This document shows positions 43,768 through 53,070 of a stretch of 64,000 bases of DNA, piece by piece (position 1 is the first letter of the stretch; each line of letters begins with the position of its first letter). Where the stretch lies: positions 75,969-139,968 of the forward strand of contig JBFNJI010000014.1 in the NCBI GenBank assembly GCA_040793985.1. Direction: 5' to 3'. This DNA is from Thiodiazotropha sp040793985. GTDB lineage: Bacteria > Pseudomonadota > Gammaproteobacteria > Chromatiales > Chromatiaceae. The position numbers and the translations under genes were made by a program. The notes under the pieces were generated by a model. The model saw only the letters and a program-made list of their open reading frames with translations, did no database searches and was not told the origin of the DNA.

Positions 43768-45042
43768 TTAATTGACTGCGGTCTTCAGCACGATATTGGA
43801 ATAGCTGCTCATGTTGTCCTGCTGATCGTAGACAGATACAGCTACGTAATAGTCACCGACCGCGAGATTATCCAAAACATAGGATGTCCGGTCACCCTCA
43901 TTCACATCGACAACCATCTCGAGGTTATCTCGTGTTGATCCTATGTAGATGCAGTAGCCCTTGATCTCGGCAAGGCCGAGTGACGAGCCGTCGGAGCGTG
44001 TTGACGGCGCAACCCAGTTCAGTGAAATCGAGCCCGTCGCAGGCGGCGTCGCGGCAACAGAATTTACTGAGATGGAGAAAGCGGTCAGGCTCGCGCTATC
44101 GGTGCCGTCAGAGACGGAGATAACGATATTGTTGTAAGCACCAACATTGGCAAGAGTGGGGGTACCGCTCAATCTGCCTGTCTGGGTATCGAACTGAGCC
44201 CAGCTGGGTTGATTGGATATGGAAAATGTAAGGTTGTCGTTATCGCCATCCGATGCATTGGGCGTAAAGGCATAAGCAGTGTCCGCATCCACACTGTTTG
44301 CAGGAGAACCGCTAATTACCGGTGCCTCATTGGTGGCCGGCGCATCACCAGCAGATTCCTGTGCCTCAGTACACATTGTGTTGGACTCAAAATACTGCCA
44401 CGGCATGAGCTGGGTATAGCGCGCTTGTATAATGAAGCAGTGCCGTGCGGTGAGATCCAGACCCGATAAGGTAGTGGAGGTGCTGTGGGTACGGTCCTGC
44501 TCGTTTGTATCCACACCGTCGATGAAGACGTCGTAACCGCCCTCAGGGATATCGTTGTTCTGACTCCAGCTCAGAACCACGCTATCTCCGGATACGGTTG
44601 CCGACGTCAGGTTGGCTGCACCGATGACAAGCTCAGGAGCAGGCTCAGGGGTATCGGCGGCAGGCTCCTCGGTGACCGGGGGTGTCTCAGTGGTTGTTGT
44701 CTCGGTTGTGTTGGTTTCAGTGGTGGTCGATGTTGTATTTGCTGAACCGGCTGAACCACCGGTGGATACACTCGACGGAGGCTGAGGCGTTTGATTGACA
44801 GGGGCAGTCGGTGTGGGTGCCGGCGGAGTTGTGACCACAGTGGTCTGCTCGCTACCGGAGGTAGAACTGGTACTGCCTTCGCTCGGTGTTTGTGTAACAG
44901 CCTCGCTACCATTGGAGACAGCGGTGTCTTGGGTTGGGCTATTGGCCACCTGATCAGACTCGGATACAGAGCTTCCACCACCACACGCACTGAGGAGAAG
45001 ACCCAGTGTTATTGATGTAAGAACTGTTTTGTAATGTCTCAT
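43768..45042 (-). CDS. Large surface lipoprotein with Ig-like and fibronectin type III domains
   Basis: A 424-residue lipoprotein: lipobox LLLSACGG with Cys20, then a long Ser/Thr/Glu-rich linker (about 25-135). A fibronectin-like domain follows (about 140-225), then a putative-Ig/cadherin-like repeat (about 230-325, VDADTAYAFTPNASDGDNDNL and TGRLSGTP) and a second fibronectin type III domain (about 333-424). Such proteins act in adhesion or carbohydrate binding at the surface. The gene has its own terminator and promoter, and no operon partner. No catalytic motif is visible. Confidence 0.85.
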   Translation of the reverse strand: MRHYKTVLTSITLGLLLSACGGGSSVSESDQVANSPTQDTAVSNGSEAVTQTPSEGSTSSTSGSEQTTVVTTPPAPTPTAPVNQTPQPPSSVSTGGSAGSANTTSTTTETNTTETTTTETPPVTEEPAADTPEPAPELVIGAANLTSATVSGDSVVLSWSQNNDIPEGGYDVFIDGVDTNEQDRTHSTSTTLSGLDLTARHCFIIQARYTQLMPWQYFESNTMCTEAQESAGDAPATNEAPVISGSPANSVDADTAYAFTPNASDGDNDNLTFSISNQPSWAQFDTQTGRLSGTPTLANVGAYNNIVISVSDGTDSASLTAFSISVNSVAATPPATGSISLNWVAPSTRSDGSSLGLAEIKGYCIYIGSTRDNLEMVVDVNEGDRTSYVLDNLAVGDYYVAVSVYDQQDNMSSYSNIVLKTAVN

Positions 45043-45483
45043 TTCGCTGCCTCAGTATCGTTATTCCTGCGACAGATTACGGCAGACTTCTGGATGACCT
45101 GAGGAACTGGTTCACAGATCAAAATGACCATATTCACACTACAGAGCTGAAAATTATATCTAATTGATTTTAAATGAATTTAAAACAATTACTCGAGGGT
45201 ATTCCGTAACCTTCAATGGTCAGAAATACGGCCGAGGCAGACCCAGAAATGGTGCATATTTTCTGAGCAAAAAAGTAAGGTATCGAGGAGTAATTACCTA
45301 CTGTTTAATTAAGTCTCTTTGAGGCGTCCGAGCCAGACGGGTAAAAGTACTCTGTCACCATCGTTTAATTCCCATCCAAAGCGCAATTACCGTAACACAG
45401 ACAGGGATGGCTAACGCTTGATGCCGGATGGATACACCACTTATACTCAGCAGCCTTTCAAACCGATAGATAGGTCAAGAAGC
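45043..45483. other. Divergent intergenic region
   Basis: This A+T-rich gap separates the leftward lipoprotein gene from the rightward aminotransferase gene and should hold both promoters. It contains an inverted repeat TTTTAAAT-GA-ATTTAAAA near 45168-45185. I found no gene in it; the in-frame extension of the aminotransferase frame (from 45418) has no ribosome-binding site. Confidence 0.4.
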
Positions 45484-46659
45484 ATGACGACTCCCAGTTT
45501 TAATCCTCCAATCCGCACCCTGATGGGGCCTGGTCCCTCCGATGTACACCCTCGCATTCTTGAGGCGCTGTCGCGGCCGACAATCGGTCATTTGGACCCG
45601 GTCTTCGTAGAGATGATGGAGCAGGTCAAGGAGTTGCTTCAATATGCTTTTCAGACCGAAAACCCGTTGACAATGCCCGTTTCGGCACCCGGTTCCGCGG
45701 GTATGGAGACCTGTTTTGCCAACCTGGTTGAGCCGGGCGATAAGGTCATTGTCTGCCAAAACGGTGTTTTTGGTGGCCGCATGAAAGAGAATGTGGAGCG
45801 CTGTGGCGGCATCCCGGTCATGGTCGAGGACGAATGGGGCAAAGCTGTAGACCTGGCAAAGGTTGAAGCGGCCCTGGAGCAGCATAGCGATGCCAAGATT
45901 CTCGCCTTCGTCCACGCCGAGACCTCCACCGGCGCACGTTCCGACGCCAAAGAGCTGGTGGAGCTAGCCCACCGCCACGACTGCCTGACGATCGTGGATA
46001 GCGTCACCTCCCTCGGCGGCTGTGAACTGAAAGTCGATGAATGGGAAATCGATGCCATCTACTCCGGCACCCAGAAATGTCTCTCCTGTACCCCGGGAAT
46101 TTCGCCCATCAGCTTCAGCGAGCGCGCATTGGATAAAGTGCGTAACCGCAGCGGCAAGGTCCAGAGCTGGTTTCTCGACCTCAATCTGGTGATGGGGTAT
46201 TGGGGCAGTGGCCAGAAACGCGCCTACCACCACACCGCGCCGGTAAATGCCCTTTACGGCTTGCACGAAGCACTCACCATGCTTCAGGCGGAGGGCTTGG
46301 AAAACGCCTGGGCTCGCCATAGCCGGATGCATCTTGCACTCAAGGCGGGGCTCGAGGCGATGGGCCTGGATTTCATTGTCGACGAGGCCCATCGACTACC
46401 GCAGTTAAATGCGGTATCCATACCCGAAGGTATCGATGATGCTACGGTAAGAGGCCGATTGCTGAATGAATACAACCTGGAGATTGGTGCAGGTCTCGGC
46501 GCCCTGGCGGGCAAGGTTTGGCGTATAGGCCTAATGGGGCACAGCGCCCGGGCGGAAAATATCCTACTTTGTGTGGGTGCGTTGGAAGCCGTACTTAGCG
46601 ATCTGAATGCGCCAATCAACACGGGTGTTGCTCTGAGCAAGGTCCAGCAGGCACTCTGA
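45484..46659 (+). CDS. Alanine--glyoxylate (class V) aminotransferase
   Basis: A 391-residue PLP enzyme. N-terminal LMGPGPSDVHPRILEALSRP and IGHLDP are the substrate-binding start of class V aminotransferases. SAPGSAGMETC holds the cofactor phosphate, IVDSVTSLGG contains the pyridine-binding Asp, and YSGTQKCLSCTPG carries the Schiff-base Lys. The AYHHTAPVNALYGLHEAL segment is typical of alanine or serine:glyoxylate transaminases. It works in glyoxylate/serine metabolism in the cytosol. Which amino donor is preferred cannot be told. It is followed at 8 bases by a sulfurtransferase gene. Confidence 0.9.
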   Translation: MTTPSFNPPIRTLMGPGPSDVHPRILEALSRPTIGHLDPVFVEMMEQVKELLQYAFQTENPLTMPVSAPGSAGMETCFANLVEPGDKVIVCQNGVFGGRMKENVERCGGIPVMVEDEWGKAVDLAKVEAALEQHSDAKILAFVHAETSTGARSDAKELVELAHRHDCLTIVDSVTSLGGCELKVDEWEIDAIYSGTQKCLSCTPGISPISFSERALDKVRNRSGKVQSWFLDLNLVMGYWGSGQKRAYHHTAPVNALYGLHEALTMLQAEGLENAWARHSRMHLALKAGLEAMGLDFIVDEAHRLPQLNAVSIPEGIDDATVRGRLLNEYNLEIGAGLGALAGKVWRIGLMGHSARAENILLCVGALEAVLSDLNAPINTGVALSKVQQAL

Positions 46660-46666
46660 TGCGGAT

Positions 46667-47485
46667 GTGATCGCGGATATACCTTCACTGCTAGAACCGG
46701 AGCAGCTGCAAGGCCTGCTGGATAGTGAGCAACTGGTTGTCGTCGATCTGTGCAAGGACACCACCTATGCGCAGTTGCATATACCCGGTGCCGTCCATCT
46801 TGCCTACAACCGGATCGTAGCCAGCAATCATCCCGTGGGCGGCCTGCTGCCGGAAGCTGATGTGTTGGCAGAAACCTTGTCTGAAATCGGCATCGACAGC
46901 AGCGTCCATGTGGTTGCCTACGATGACGAGGGTGGAGGTAATGCCTCCAGACTGTTGTGGACCCTGGAGGCAATGGGACACAGCCGCTATTCACTGCTGA
47001 ACGGCGGACTCCACGCCTGGGCAAATGAGGGTCATCCGTGCAGTCGCAAACCGACCACCCCGCTTAGTGCAAGCTTCTCGCCCGCGCCCAGTCCGGCCCC
47101 AGTTGCGACGACCGATTACATTATCGGGCGCCTGGGTAAGAGCGATTTTGCCCTCTGGGACGCACGCAGCCAAAATGAATATTCCGGGATATCACGCTTT
47201 TCCAACCACCCTGGGCATATTCCGGGTGCCATAAATCTCGATTGGCTGGCGGTCATGGACCGCCAGCGCAACCTGCGATTGAAACCGGATGAGGAGCTCC
47301 GGTTACAACTCTCGCAACTGGGACTGAACCAGGAGAAAGAGATAGTGGCCTACTGCCAGACCCACCACCGCTCATCCCTCTCCTGGTTCGTTCTCCGCCA
47401 CCTGGGCTACCGGCGCTGCAAAGGCTACCCCGGCTCCTGGTCCGATTGGGGTAACAGGGACGATACCCCCAAAGCCATGCCATGA
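46667..47485 (+). CDS. sseA: Thiosulfate/3-mercaptopyruvate sulfurtransferase (two-domain rhodanese)
   Basis: The start is GTG at 46667; the only nearby ATG runs into a stop. The 272-residue protein has two rhodanese domains. The first (about 1-130) lacks the active cysteine (VVAYDDEGGGNASR), and the second (about 150-270) carries CQTHHRSS with the catalytic Cys. That is the usual inactive-active pair of SseA-type enzymes. It transfers sulfane sulfur between thiosulfate or mercaptopyruvate and cyanide or thiols. The symbol is given by likeness to E. coli SseA. Confidence 0.85.
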   Translation: MIADIPSLLEPEQLQGLLDSEQLVVVDLCKDTTYAQLHIPGAVHLAYNRIVASNHPVGGLLPEADVLAETLSEIGIDSSVHVVAYDDEGGGNASRLLWTLEAMGHSRYSLLNGGLHAWANEGHPCSRKPTTPLSASFSPAPSPAPVATTDYIIGRLGKSDFALWDARSQNEYSGISRFSNHPGHIPGAINLDWLAVMDRQRNLRLKPDEELRLQLSQLGLNQEKEIVAYCQTHHRSSLSWFVLRHLGYRRCKGYPGSWSDWGNRDDTPKAMP

Positions 47486-48075
47486 GGCGACCCACCCGCA
47501 GACAGCGCCGGCTGGTGATCCTGATCCTGGCCCTGCTCACGTTCTCCCTCGCCTACTATGCGGGGCATTTGCAAAAGCAGCGCGACATACAACTTCCGGA
47601 GATACATGGCGTACTGATCAACCCGCCACTGCCGATCCCCGCCATCGATCTCTACAACCAGGCAGAAGAGGCCGTTTCCAATGCCAATCTGCAAGGCCAT
47701 TGGAACCTGCTGATGTTTGACTATGCAGGCGGGACGGCCTCTTCCACAGCACTCACTCGACTGATTCAGGTGCATAATCGGCTGGCGGCGGATCCTGAGC
47801 TGCAACGCCAGATTAACTATTACTATCTACCAGAGGATGGTGACCGAGAAACCTCGATATCCTACGCGCAGATGTCAGACAATATCCATTTCCTCCAGGG
47901 AGAGGCAGAGATCGTGGACGGCCTCATCAATAGCTTTGGCGGCACTGCGAGCGATACGGATTACACGCTCTACCTGATTGGACCCAAGACGAGACTACAT
48001 GCCCTATTTACCCAGGATGTCGATGCCGCTACTATCGCCACAGATCTCAACACTCTGATCGATGCAGTAGAGTAA
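47482..48075 (+). CDS. SCO1/SenC-like thioredoxin-fold protein without copper ligands
   Basis: A 197-residue protein anchored by an N-terminal membrane segment (about 11-28). The fold order follows SCO proteins: GVLINPPLPIPAIDLYN, NLQGHWNLLMFDYAGG, then a partner strand and YTLYLIGPKTRLHALFT. Where SCO proteins have the CxxxC copper/redox pair, this one has no cysteine (FDYAGGTASS), and the conserved His is also missing (SDTDYTLYL). It overlaps the sulfurtransferase gene by 4 bases and precedes psd by 4 bases. The role is unknown; copper delivery looks unlikely. Confidence 0.7.
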   Translation: MRRPTRRQRRLVILILALLTFSLAYYAGHLQKQRDIQLPEIHGVLINPPLPIPAIDLYNQAEEAVSNANLQGHWNLLMFDYAGGTASSTALTRLIQVHNRLAADPELQRQINYYYLPEDGDRETSISYAQMSDNIHFLQGEAEIVDGLINSFGGTASDTDYTLYLIGPKTRLHALFTQDVDAATIATDLNTLIDAVE

Positions 48076-48079
48076 ATAG

Positions 48080-48982
48080 ATGAATCAAGCCGATACAACA
48101 CCAAAGGATGGCCCCAAGCAATTTCTGCAAACTCTGTTTGTGGGCCTGCAGTACCTTCTCCCACACCACCTGCTCTCCTCACTGATGCACAGCATTGCGC
48201 GCATCGAACTGAAGCCAATCAAGGATCTGCTGATTCGTAAGGCCATAACCTGTTACGGCGTCGATATGCAGGAGGCATTGCAGAGCGATCCCAGCGAATA
48301 CCGGAGTTTCAACGACTTCTTCACCCGCGCCCTCCGTCCCGACGCTCGTCCTTTTACCGAACTCGAGAGCCAGGTGGCATCCCCTGCCGATGGCACGCTC
48401 AGCCAGGCAGGCGATATCGAATCGGGATATCTGATTCAGGCAAAAGGTCATAGCTATTCACTGCTGGAGCTGTTAGGTGGCGACGCAGAGATGAACCGCC
48501 TGTTCGAGGATGGCAGTTTCGCCACCATCTACCTATCACCCCGCGACTATCACCGCGTGCACATGCCGGTGAACGGCCGACTGAAGCGCATGGTCCATGT
48601 CCCGGGACGTCTGTTCAGCGTCAATGCCACCACCTGCCGGAAGGTGCCGAGGCTGTTTGCCAGAAACGAGCGTGTGATCTCTCTGTTCGAAACCGAGCTT
48701 GGACCCATGGCGATTATCCTCGTCGGTGCCATCTTCGTCTCCAGTATCGAGACTGTCTGGGCCGGCACGATCACACCAGTGCGACAACAGGTAAACAGCT
48801 GGGATTACCGGCCCCAGGGTGAGCCTAGCCCCATAGAACTGACGAAAGGCGAAGAGATGGGACGCTTCAACATGGGTTCCACCGTCATTCTGTTGTTCGC
48901 CAAGGATGCGATGGAGTGGGCTGAGGATTTTAGCGAGGGAACGACGCTACGGATGGGACAGCCGATTGGAGAAGCCTGCTGA
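48080..48982 (+). CDS. psd: Phosphatidylserine decarboxylase proenzyme
   Basis: A 300-residue inner-membrane enzyme that converts phosphatidylserine to phosphatidylethanolamine. Visible motifs: SFNDFFTRALRPDARP, SPADGTLSQAG, YLSPRDYHRVHMPVNG with the catalytic His/Asp, and NMGSTVILLF near 260-270. The Gly-Ser bond in GST is the self-cleavage site that creates the pyruvoyl group. Length is normal. It starts 4 bases after the SCO-like gene and is the last gene of a four-gene rightward group. Confidence 0.95.
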   Translation: MNQADTTPKDGPKQFLQTLFVGLQYLLPHHLLSSLMHSIARIELKPIKDLLIRKAITCYGVDMQEALQSDPSEYRSFNDFFTRALRPDARPFTELESQVASPADGTLSQAGDIESGYLIQAKGHSYSLLELLGGDAEMNRLFEDGSFATIYLSPRDYHRVHMPVNGRLKRMVHVPGRLFSVNATTCRKVPRLFARNERVISLFETELGPMAIILVGAIFVSSIETVWAGTITPVRQQVNSWDYRPQGEPSPIELTKGEEMGRFNMGSTVILLFAKDAMEWAEDFSEGTTLRMGQPIGEAC

Positions 48983-49124
48983 AACGCAGTCGCAGCGTTT
49001 TGGCTGTGGGGCACTGCGCACGACTGATTGATCCCGTCTCCCCCCCTCCTTGCCATTGGAGGAGAAAGACGGCGATCCTGATACGCGCCATGAAACTCCA
49101 TATCATAGGCAGAAACAGCACAAC

Positions 49125-49985
49125 TCAAGACCCGTCGGCAACCGGTTTGGTAGCCTCAATGGTTGCCGAGACCACATAATCCTCAACCCCGCGCCCAGGC
49201 GCCCAGTCACGGATGAACTCCCTGGACTCATCTTTGGGTTTGATCTTGATGTCGTTAAATCCCGCATCCGCCATGAACTGTTCCAGCTCTTCGATCAACG
49301 ATGCATTTCCCATGCATCCGGAAATCAGTTGTTGGTCGTTGCGCATCTCTGACGGCAGCTCCACGGTTGCCACCACATCGGAGATGGCAAGCCTGCCTCC
49401 ACCTCTGAGGATTCTGAAGGCCTCTCTAAAGACCCTGGCCTTATCCGGCGAAAGATTGATCACACAATTGGAGATGATCACATCCGCGCTGGCATCGCCA
49501 ATCGGCAGGGCCTCGATTTCACCCAGCCTGAACTCGACGTTGGTATACCTGCCTCGCAGGGCGTTATTGCGTGCCTTGGAGAGCATGTCCGGGGTCATGT
49601 CCACGCCGATCACACGGCCTGACTCACCGACCTCAGCCGCAGCCAGAAAACAGTCGACGCCGCCACCCGAGCCGAGATCGACAACCACCTCGCCCGGCTG
49701 CAGGGCAGCGATTGCCTTTGGATTGCCGCATCCCAACCCCATATCGGCACCACTCGGCAAATGCGCAAGCTCCTCCGGGCTATAGCCCAGACGGGTCGAG
49801 ATCAGGGTGTTGATCGTGGCATCGTCGGATACGCCGCAGCAACTCGATTCGACACCGCAACAACCATTTGCACTGTCGGTCACAGCCACCTCGGCATAGG
49901 CCTTTCTAACCTCCTGGCGATGCGTGTCCTGGAGATCCTGCAACGAAACTTCAGCGATTGGTGGGTTTGATTTATCGGACATCAC
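49125..49985 (-). CDS. arsM: Arsenite S-adenosylmethionine methyltransferase
   Basis: A 286-residue class I methyltransferase with motif I VVDLGSGGGVDC (about 95-106) and arsenite-binding cysteines in GLGCGNP, SNCVINL and SGCMGN. The three conserved Cys of ArsM are present, plus a Cys-rich N-terminal stretch (NGCCGVESSCCGVS, about 41-54). It methylates As(III) in the cytosol. The gene follows an ArsR repressor gene by 9 bases, and the two form an operon. Two Met codons at the start leave a one-codon uncertainty. Confidence 0.95.
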   Translation of the reverse strand: MMSDKSNPPIAEVSLQDLQDTHRQEVRKAYAEVAVTDSANGCCGVESSCCGVSDDATINTLISTRLGYSPEELAHLPSGADMGLGCGNPKAIAALQPGEVVVDLGSGGGVDCFLAAAEVGESGRVIGVDMTPDMLSKARNNALRGRYTNVEFRLGEIEALPIGDASADVIISNCVINLSPDKARVFREAFRILRGGGRLAISDVVATVELPSEMRNDQQLISGCMGNASLIEELEQFMADAGFNDIKIKPKDESREFIRDWAPGRGVEDYVVSATIEATKPVADGS

Positions 49986-49994
49986 AGCCTCCAG

Positions 49995-50324
49995 TTATTT
50001 AAATTCCGCCGGTGGATTGAAAAATCCAGATAGCTTTTCGAGCACCATCGGATCGATCCAGCAGTTGATCTGTTTACCCTGCCGCTCCATTTCGATCAGG
50101 CCGGCATGATGCAACGCCTTCAGATGGTGGGAGAGGGTTGAAGGCGCGATCTCCATACCTTCACCCAACTCACCGACGCTGAAACGTATCGCCTCTTCAA
50201 GGTCGCAACGGGTACCCGGCAGACAGCAGCGACTCAAGCGCTGAAAGATAAGCAGGCGATGGGAGTTGCCCAGGGCCTTGAACATCTCGGCCAGTTGCCT
50301 TTCATTAGATCGATAATTCGACAT
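49995..50324 (-). CDS. arsR: ArsR-family metalloregulator
   Basis: From the ATG at 50324 (MSNYRSNERQLAEM) the product has 109 residues. The winged HTH spans about 55-95 (MEIAPSTLSHHLKALHHAGLIE). A cysteine cluster RCCLPGTRC (about 32-40) could bind As(III), at a place different from the alpha-3 site of R773 ArsR. A palindrome ATTTCGAAAT (50325-50334) directly abuts the start codon and should be the operator. It controls itself and arsM. Confidence 0.9.
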   Translation of the reverse strand: MSNYRSNERQLAEMFKALGNSHRLLIFQRLSRCCLPGTRCDLEEAIRFSVGELGEGMEIAPSTLSHHLKALHHAGLIEMERQGKQINCWIDPMVLEKLSGFFNPPAEFK

Positions 50325-50334
50325 ATTTCGAAAT
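50325..50334. promoter_or_regulatory. ArsR operator candidate
   Basis: A perfect 10-base palindrome, ATTTCGAAAT, lies immediately before the arsR ATG, in a wider near-symmetrical stretch. ArsR-family repressors bind such inverted repeats over their own promoters. Occupancy would block both initiation and the ribosome-binding region. Confidence 0.5.
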
Positions 50335-50382
50335 GTAGAATAAAAAACGGATGAATGCAAGCCCTGATATCAGGGAGCCACT

Positions 50383-50955
50383 CTAACTCCAGTAACGGAA
50401 GTGGCCGGTATCGACGTGGATAAAGTTGGATTTTGGATAGTAACCGACGCCACCCGCCTTCATGGCGACGGCACGGTCCCGCAACTCCTTGAGATCGCAG
50501 CCACAGAGACGGACGTCAATCGCCCTGCCCTGCATGTGCAGGCTTCGTTTCGCCACACCGTTGCTTTTGTTGCGGAGCATTTTATTGGTTTTGGGAGAGC
50601 GGTACGCGGATATGATTTCGAACTCGCTCCCGCCATCAATCCCCTGTTGCAGCCTGTAGAGCATATCCAGCAGGGTTCTGTCCATGGCGATCGACTCCCC
50701 GGTACGGTGGTCACGCAGAAGGTGGTCGAGAAGCTGGAGATTTTCCTTGAGATATTCGCCATCACGCCAGTAGGTAACCCGCTTTCTCTCCCCCGTATGG
50801 GTATGCCGAAAGGCGAGGATTCTACTCTCCCCTTCAGATTGTGCGGCCAGCAGGGGCGAAGCGACCAGCATGCCACCGAGGGCGGCGCATCCGCGGAGAA
50901 AGCGGCGTCTGCTGAAACAGGGATTCTCGAGGACTCTCTTCGGCGTATGCGTCAT
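50383..50955 (-). CDS. MepK/DUF882-type murein endopeptidase, Tat-exported
   Basis: A 190-residue protein with a twin-arginine signal (SRRRFLRGCAALGG) and a YcbK/DUF882 peptidase domain: EIISAYRSPKTN, SLHMQGRAIDVRL with His and Asp ligands, and FIHVDTGHFRYW with the last His. All zinc ligands of the M15-like fold are visible. MepK cleaves meso-DAP-meso-DAP crosslinks, which fits the L,D-transpeptidase gene next door that makes them. It is transcribed after that gene in the same direction. Confidence 0.9.
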   Translation of the reverse strand: MTHTPKRVLENPCFSRRRFLRGCAALGGMLVASPLLAAQSEGESRILAFRHTHTGERKRVTYWRDGEYLKENLQLLDHLLRDHRTGESIAMDRTLLDMLYRLQQGIDGGSEFEIISAYRSPKTNKMLRNKSNGVAKRSLHMQGRAIDVRLCGCDLKELRDRAVAMKAGGVGYYPKSNFIHVDTGHFRYWS

Positions 50956-51106
50956 GGAAGCTGGTTGATCCGATTGCCTGGTCTGTGACTATTGTCGGCA
51001 CTGGCCGATCAAAATCCACGCGCAGGTTAACAGATTCCGAGCGCACAACGCCAACCTTGTGAACCCGTTCACAGCAGACCGCGAACTGCCGGGTGGGAAC
51101 GCTTTG

Positions 51107-52777
51107 TTAAAGCGAGGGGTTTTCCGCCCGGCCGAGATGCCGGGCCGTCATCTGTTCAACCCCTTCACCCATCGCCAGCATCAAGGCTGTATCCCGTTGA
51201 TAGATATCGGGTCGAAAGTGTATGTCTCCTGTGATGTCCACCCAGTTGGTGAAATAGGTGAGATAGACCGGCATTGGCTTGCTCAGCGGCTCGATCAGCG
51301 TCTCGCCGTTGTGCAGTGCCTGGTGCAGCCAGTCACGCTGCGGTCGCTCGCCATGATCGATCAACAACCCCGCCAGTTGCTCCGCCGCCTCTACTCTTAC
51401 ACAACCGGAGCTGTAGGCGCGATTTGGTCGTTCAAAGAGCGCGCGCGCCGGGGTATCGTGGAGAAAGATCTGGTGTGGATTGGGCATATGAAACTTGATC
51501 CGGCCAAGGCTGTTTCGCCTCCCCGGGTCCTGCTTCAATACAAACGGAAAGTTGCCTTCATGGTACTTTTCCCAGGGTATATCGAGGGCATCGACCTCAG
51601 CCCATTGGCCATCCAGGCGCGTATAGGCGCGGATCTGTTTACTCGCAAGATAACCACTGTCCAGCTGCAGTTGCGGCAACATATCCTTCACCGCGATACT
51701 TCGCGGTACGGTCCACAGGGGATTGGTGACCAAGTGAGTCACCCGGCTGCTGAAGGAGGGGGTCTGTCGCTGCTGCCTGCCGTTCACAGTCCGTTTATGA
51801 AACACCACCCGACCCTCATTGATCAGCGATATTTCAAATCCCGCCGTGTTGACCATCAGATGCGGGGACTCCAATTCGTGGGGCAGCCAGCGCCAACGCT
51901 CAAGGTTCGCCCGGATCTGCGCAATACGATTCTCGATCGGATCATTGAGACTTCGCAGGGTCTCCGGTCCCACGACACCGTCCACCGCAAGGCCGTGACG
52001 CTGCTGAAACCCCTTCACTGCCTCTGTCAGCGCATCATCGTAACGATTCGGATCTGAACCCTCAGCCTCCAACCGATGAGACACCCCGGCCAGTCGCTCT
52101 CTAAGCATCGCGACTGCGGGATCTCTATCACCTGGCCGGAGGGTCCGATCGGCCAGAACAGTGATCCAGCCTCCAGCGGCCTGTATGGCGCGGTATTTTG
52201 CGAGGGCCCTCTTCAGCCGCATGTAGCCATCGTCAACCGGCCGCAACGAGTCGAGCAGCTGTTGCAGGCGATTCTCGGCAATGGCCTCTGCCAGCACAGC
52301 AACCGGATCGAAGTCCTCCTTGGGCAGCATCCAGTAGGGGTCGACGGACTGCGGATCGTGTCGCCCCAGGCGCAGATCTCTTGCCAGCTTGATGTAACCG
52401 TCGCTGAGGAGCAGCTCTCTGTTGACGGCAACCGCCCGAGAAGGGTTGGAGACCAATTTGAGAAGGTGATCCAGATGGTAATCCTTCGCCTCCAGGCCCT
52501 CCAGATCCGCGGCGGCCAACCAGCGAAAGAGTGCCCTGCCTCGCGTGGAAAGCACGCCATCCTGGTGCCAGATATAGCGCTGCTGCTGGCTCTCGTAGAG
52601 GCGCTCGATTTGCGGCCAATCGATCGCCAGTCCATCTTCCAGTGCCGATTCGACGGGTACAGCGAGGGAGTGTGTCGCAGCGTCGATCCCCGGCATGTCT
52701 GACGCTTCACCTCGAGTGATACAGAAACAGAGGAGAATGCCTAACCAGTAGTGTTGATAGCCTCTCACCATACGCAT
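51107..52777 (-). CDS. ldtD: L,D-transpeptidase of the YcbB/LdtD type
   Basis: A 556-residue exported enzyme: signal peptide (to about EASD), a scaffolding domain, a peptidoglycan-binding domain (about 235-280, DALTEAVKGFQQRHGLAVDG) and a YkuD catalytic domain (about 310-500). The catalytic block has MPNPHQIFLHDTPARALF and the active-site cysteine in YSSGCVRVEAAE. It forms 3-3 crosslinks in the murein and can bypass penicillin-binding proteins. Length is near E. coli LdtD. The adjacent DUF882 peptidase gene acts on the same bonds. Confidence 0.95.
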   Translation of the reverse strand: MRMVRGYQHYWLGILLCFCITRGEASDMPGIDAATHSLAVPVESALEDGLAIDWPQIERLYESQQQRYIWHQDGVLSTRGRALFRWLAAADLEGLEAKDYHLDHLLKLVSNPSRAVAVNRELLLSDGYIKLARDLRLGRHDPQSVDPYWMLPKEDFDPVAVLAEAIAENRLQQLLDSLRPVDDGYMRLKRALAKYRAIQAAGGWITVLADRTLRPGDRDPAVAMLRERLAGVSHRLEAEGSDPNRYDDALTEAVKGFQQRHGLAVDGVVGPETLRSLNDPIENRIAQIRANLERWRWLPHELESPHLMVNTAGFEISLINEGRVVFHKRTVNGRQQRQTPSFSSRVTHLVTNPLWTVPRSIAVKDMLPQLQLDSGYLASKQIRAYTRLDGQWAEVDALDIPWEKYHEGNFPFVLKQDPGRRNSLGRIKFHMPNPHQIFLHDTPARALFERPNRAYSSGCVRVEAAEQLAGLLIDHGERPQRDWLHQALHNGETLIEPLSKPMPVYLTYFTNWVDITGDIHFRPDIYQRDTALMLAMGEGVEQMTARHLGRAENPSL

Positions 52778-53070
52778 TTACAACCCGATCCGCTGCAAGC
52801 CTCTGCCAGCAGCAGATATATAAACAGTGCGGATAGACCTCCCCTTGGCAATCGCAAGGAGGCGACGATCCCGCTCATCCTTGCGTCTATACCTTATAGC
52901 TTAGGCCCGTTATTGCGGTTAAGACAGATATACCTCCCTGCATCCATGGTTTGGATCAAACGGTAAGTAGATGTTTTATGGGTGAAGATTCGTAAAACCA
53001 CCCGTATCGGCAGTTGCTGTTTCAAGCAAAAAAAGAATGCTCTTCCCAAGCAGCCCTTAAGATATGGACT

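Noticed and set aside
43572..43775. Rightward 67-codon frame ending at the lipoprotein stop
   Set aside because: It runs through the lipoprotein terminator and has no coding signature.
51059..52057. Rightward 332-codon frame
   Set aside because: Long, but fully antisense to the L,D-transpeptidase gene, whose domains and active-site motif are clear.
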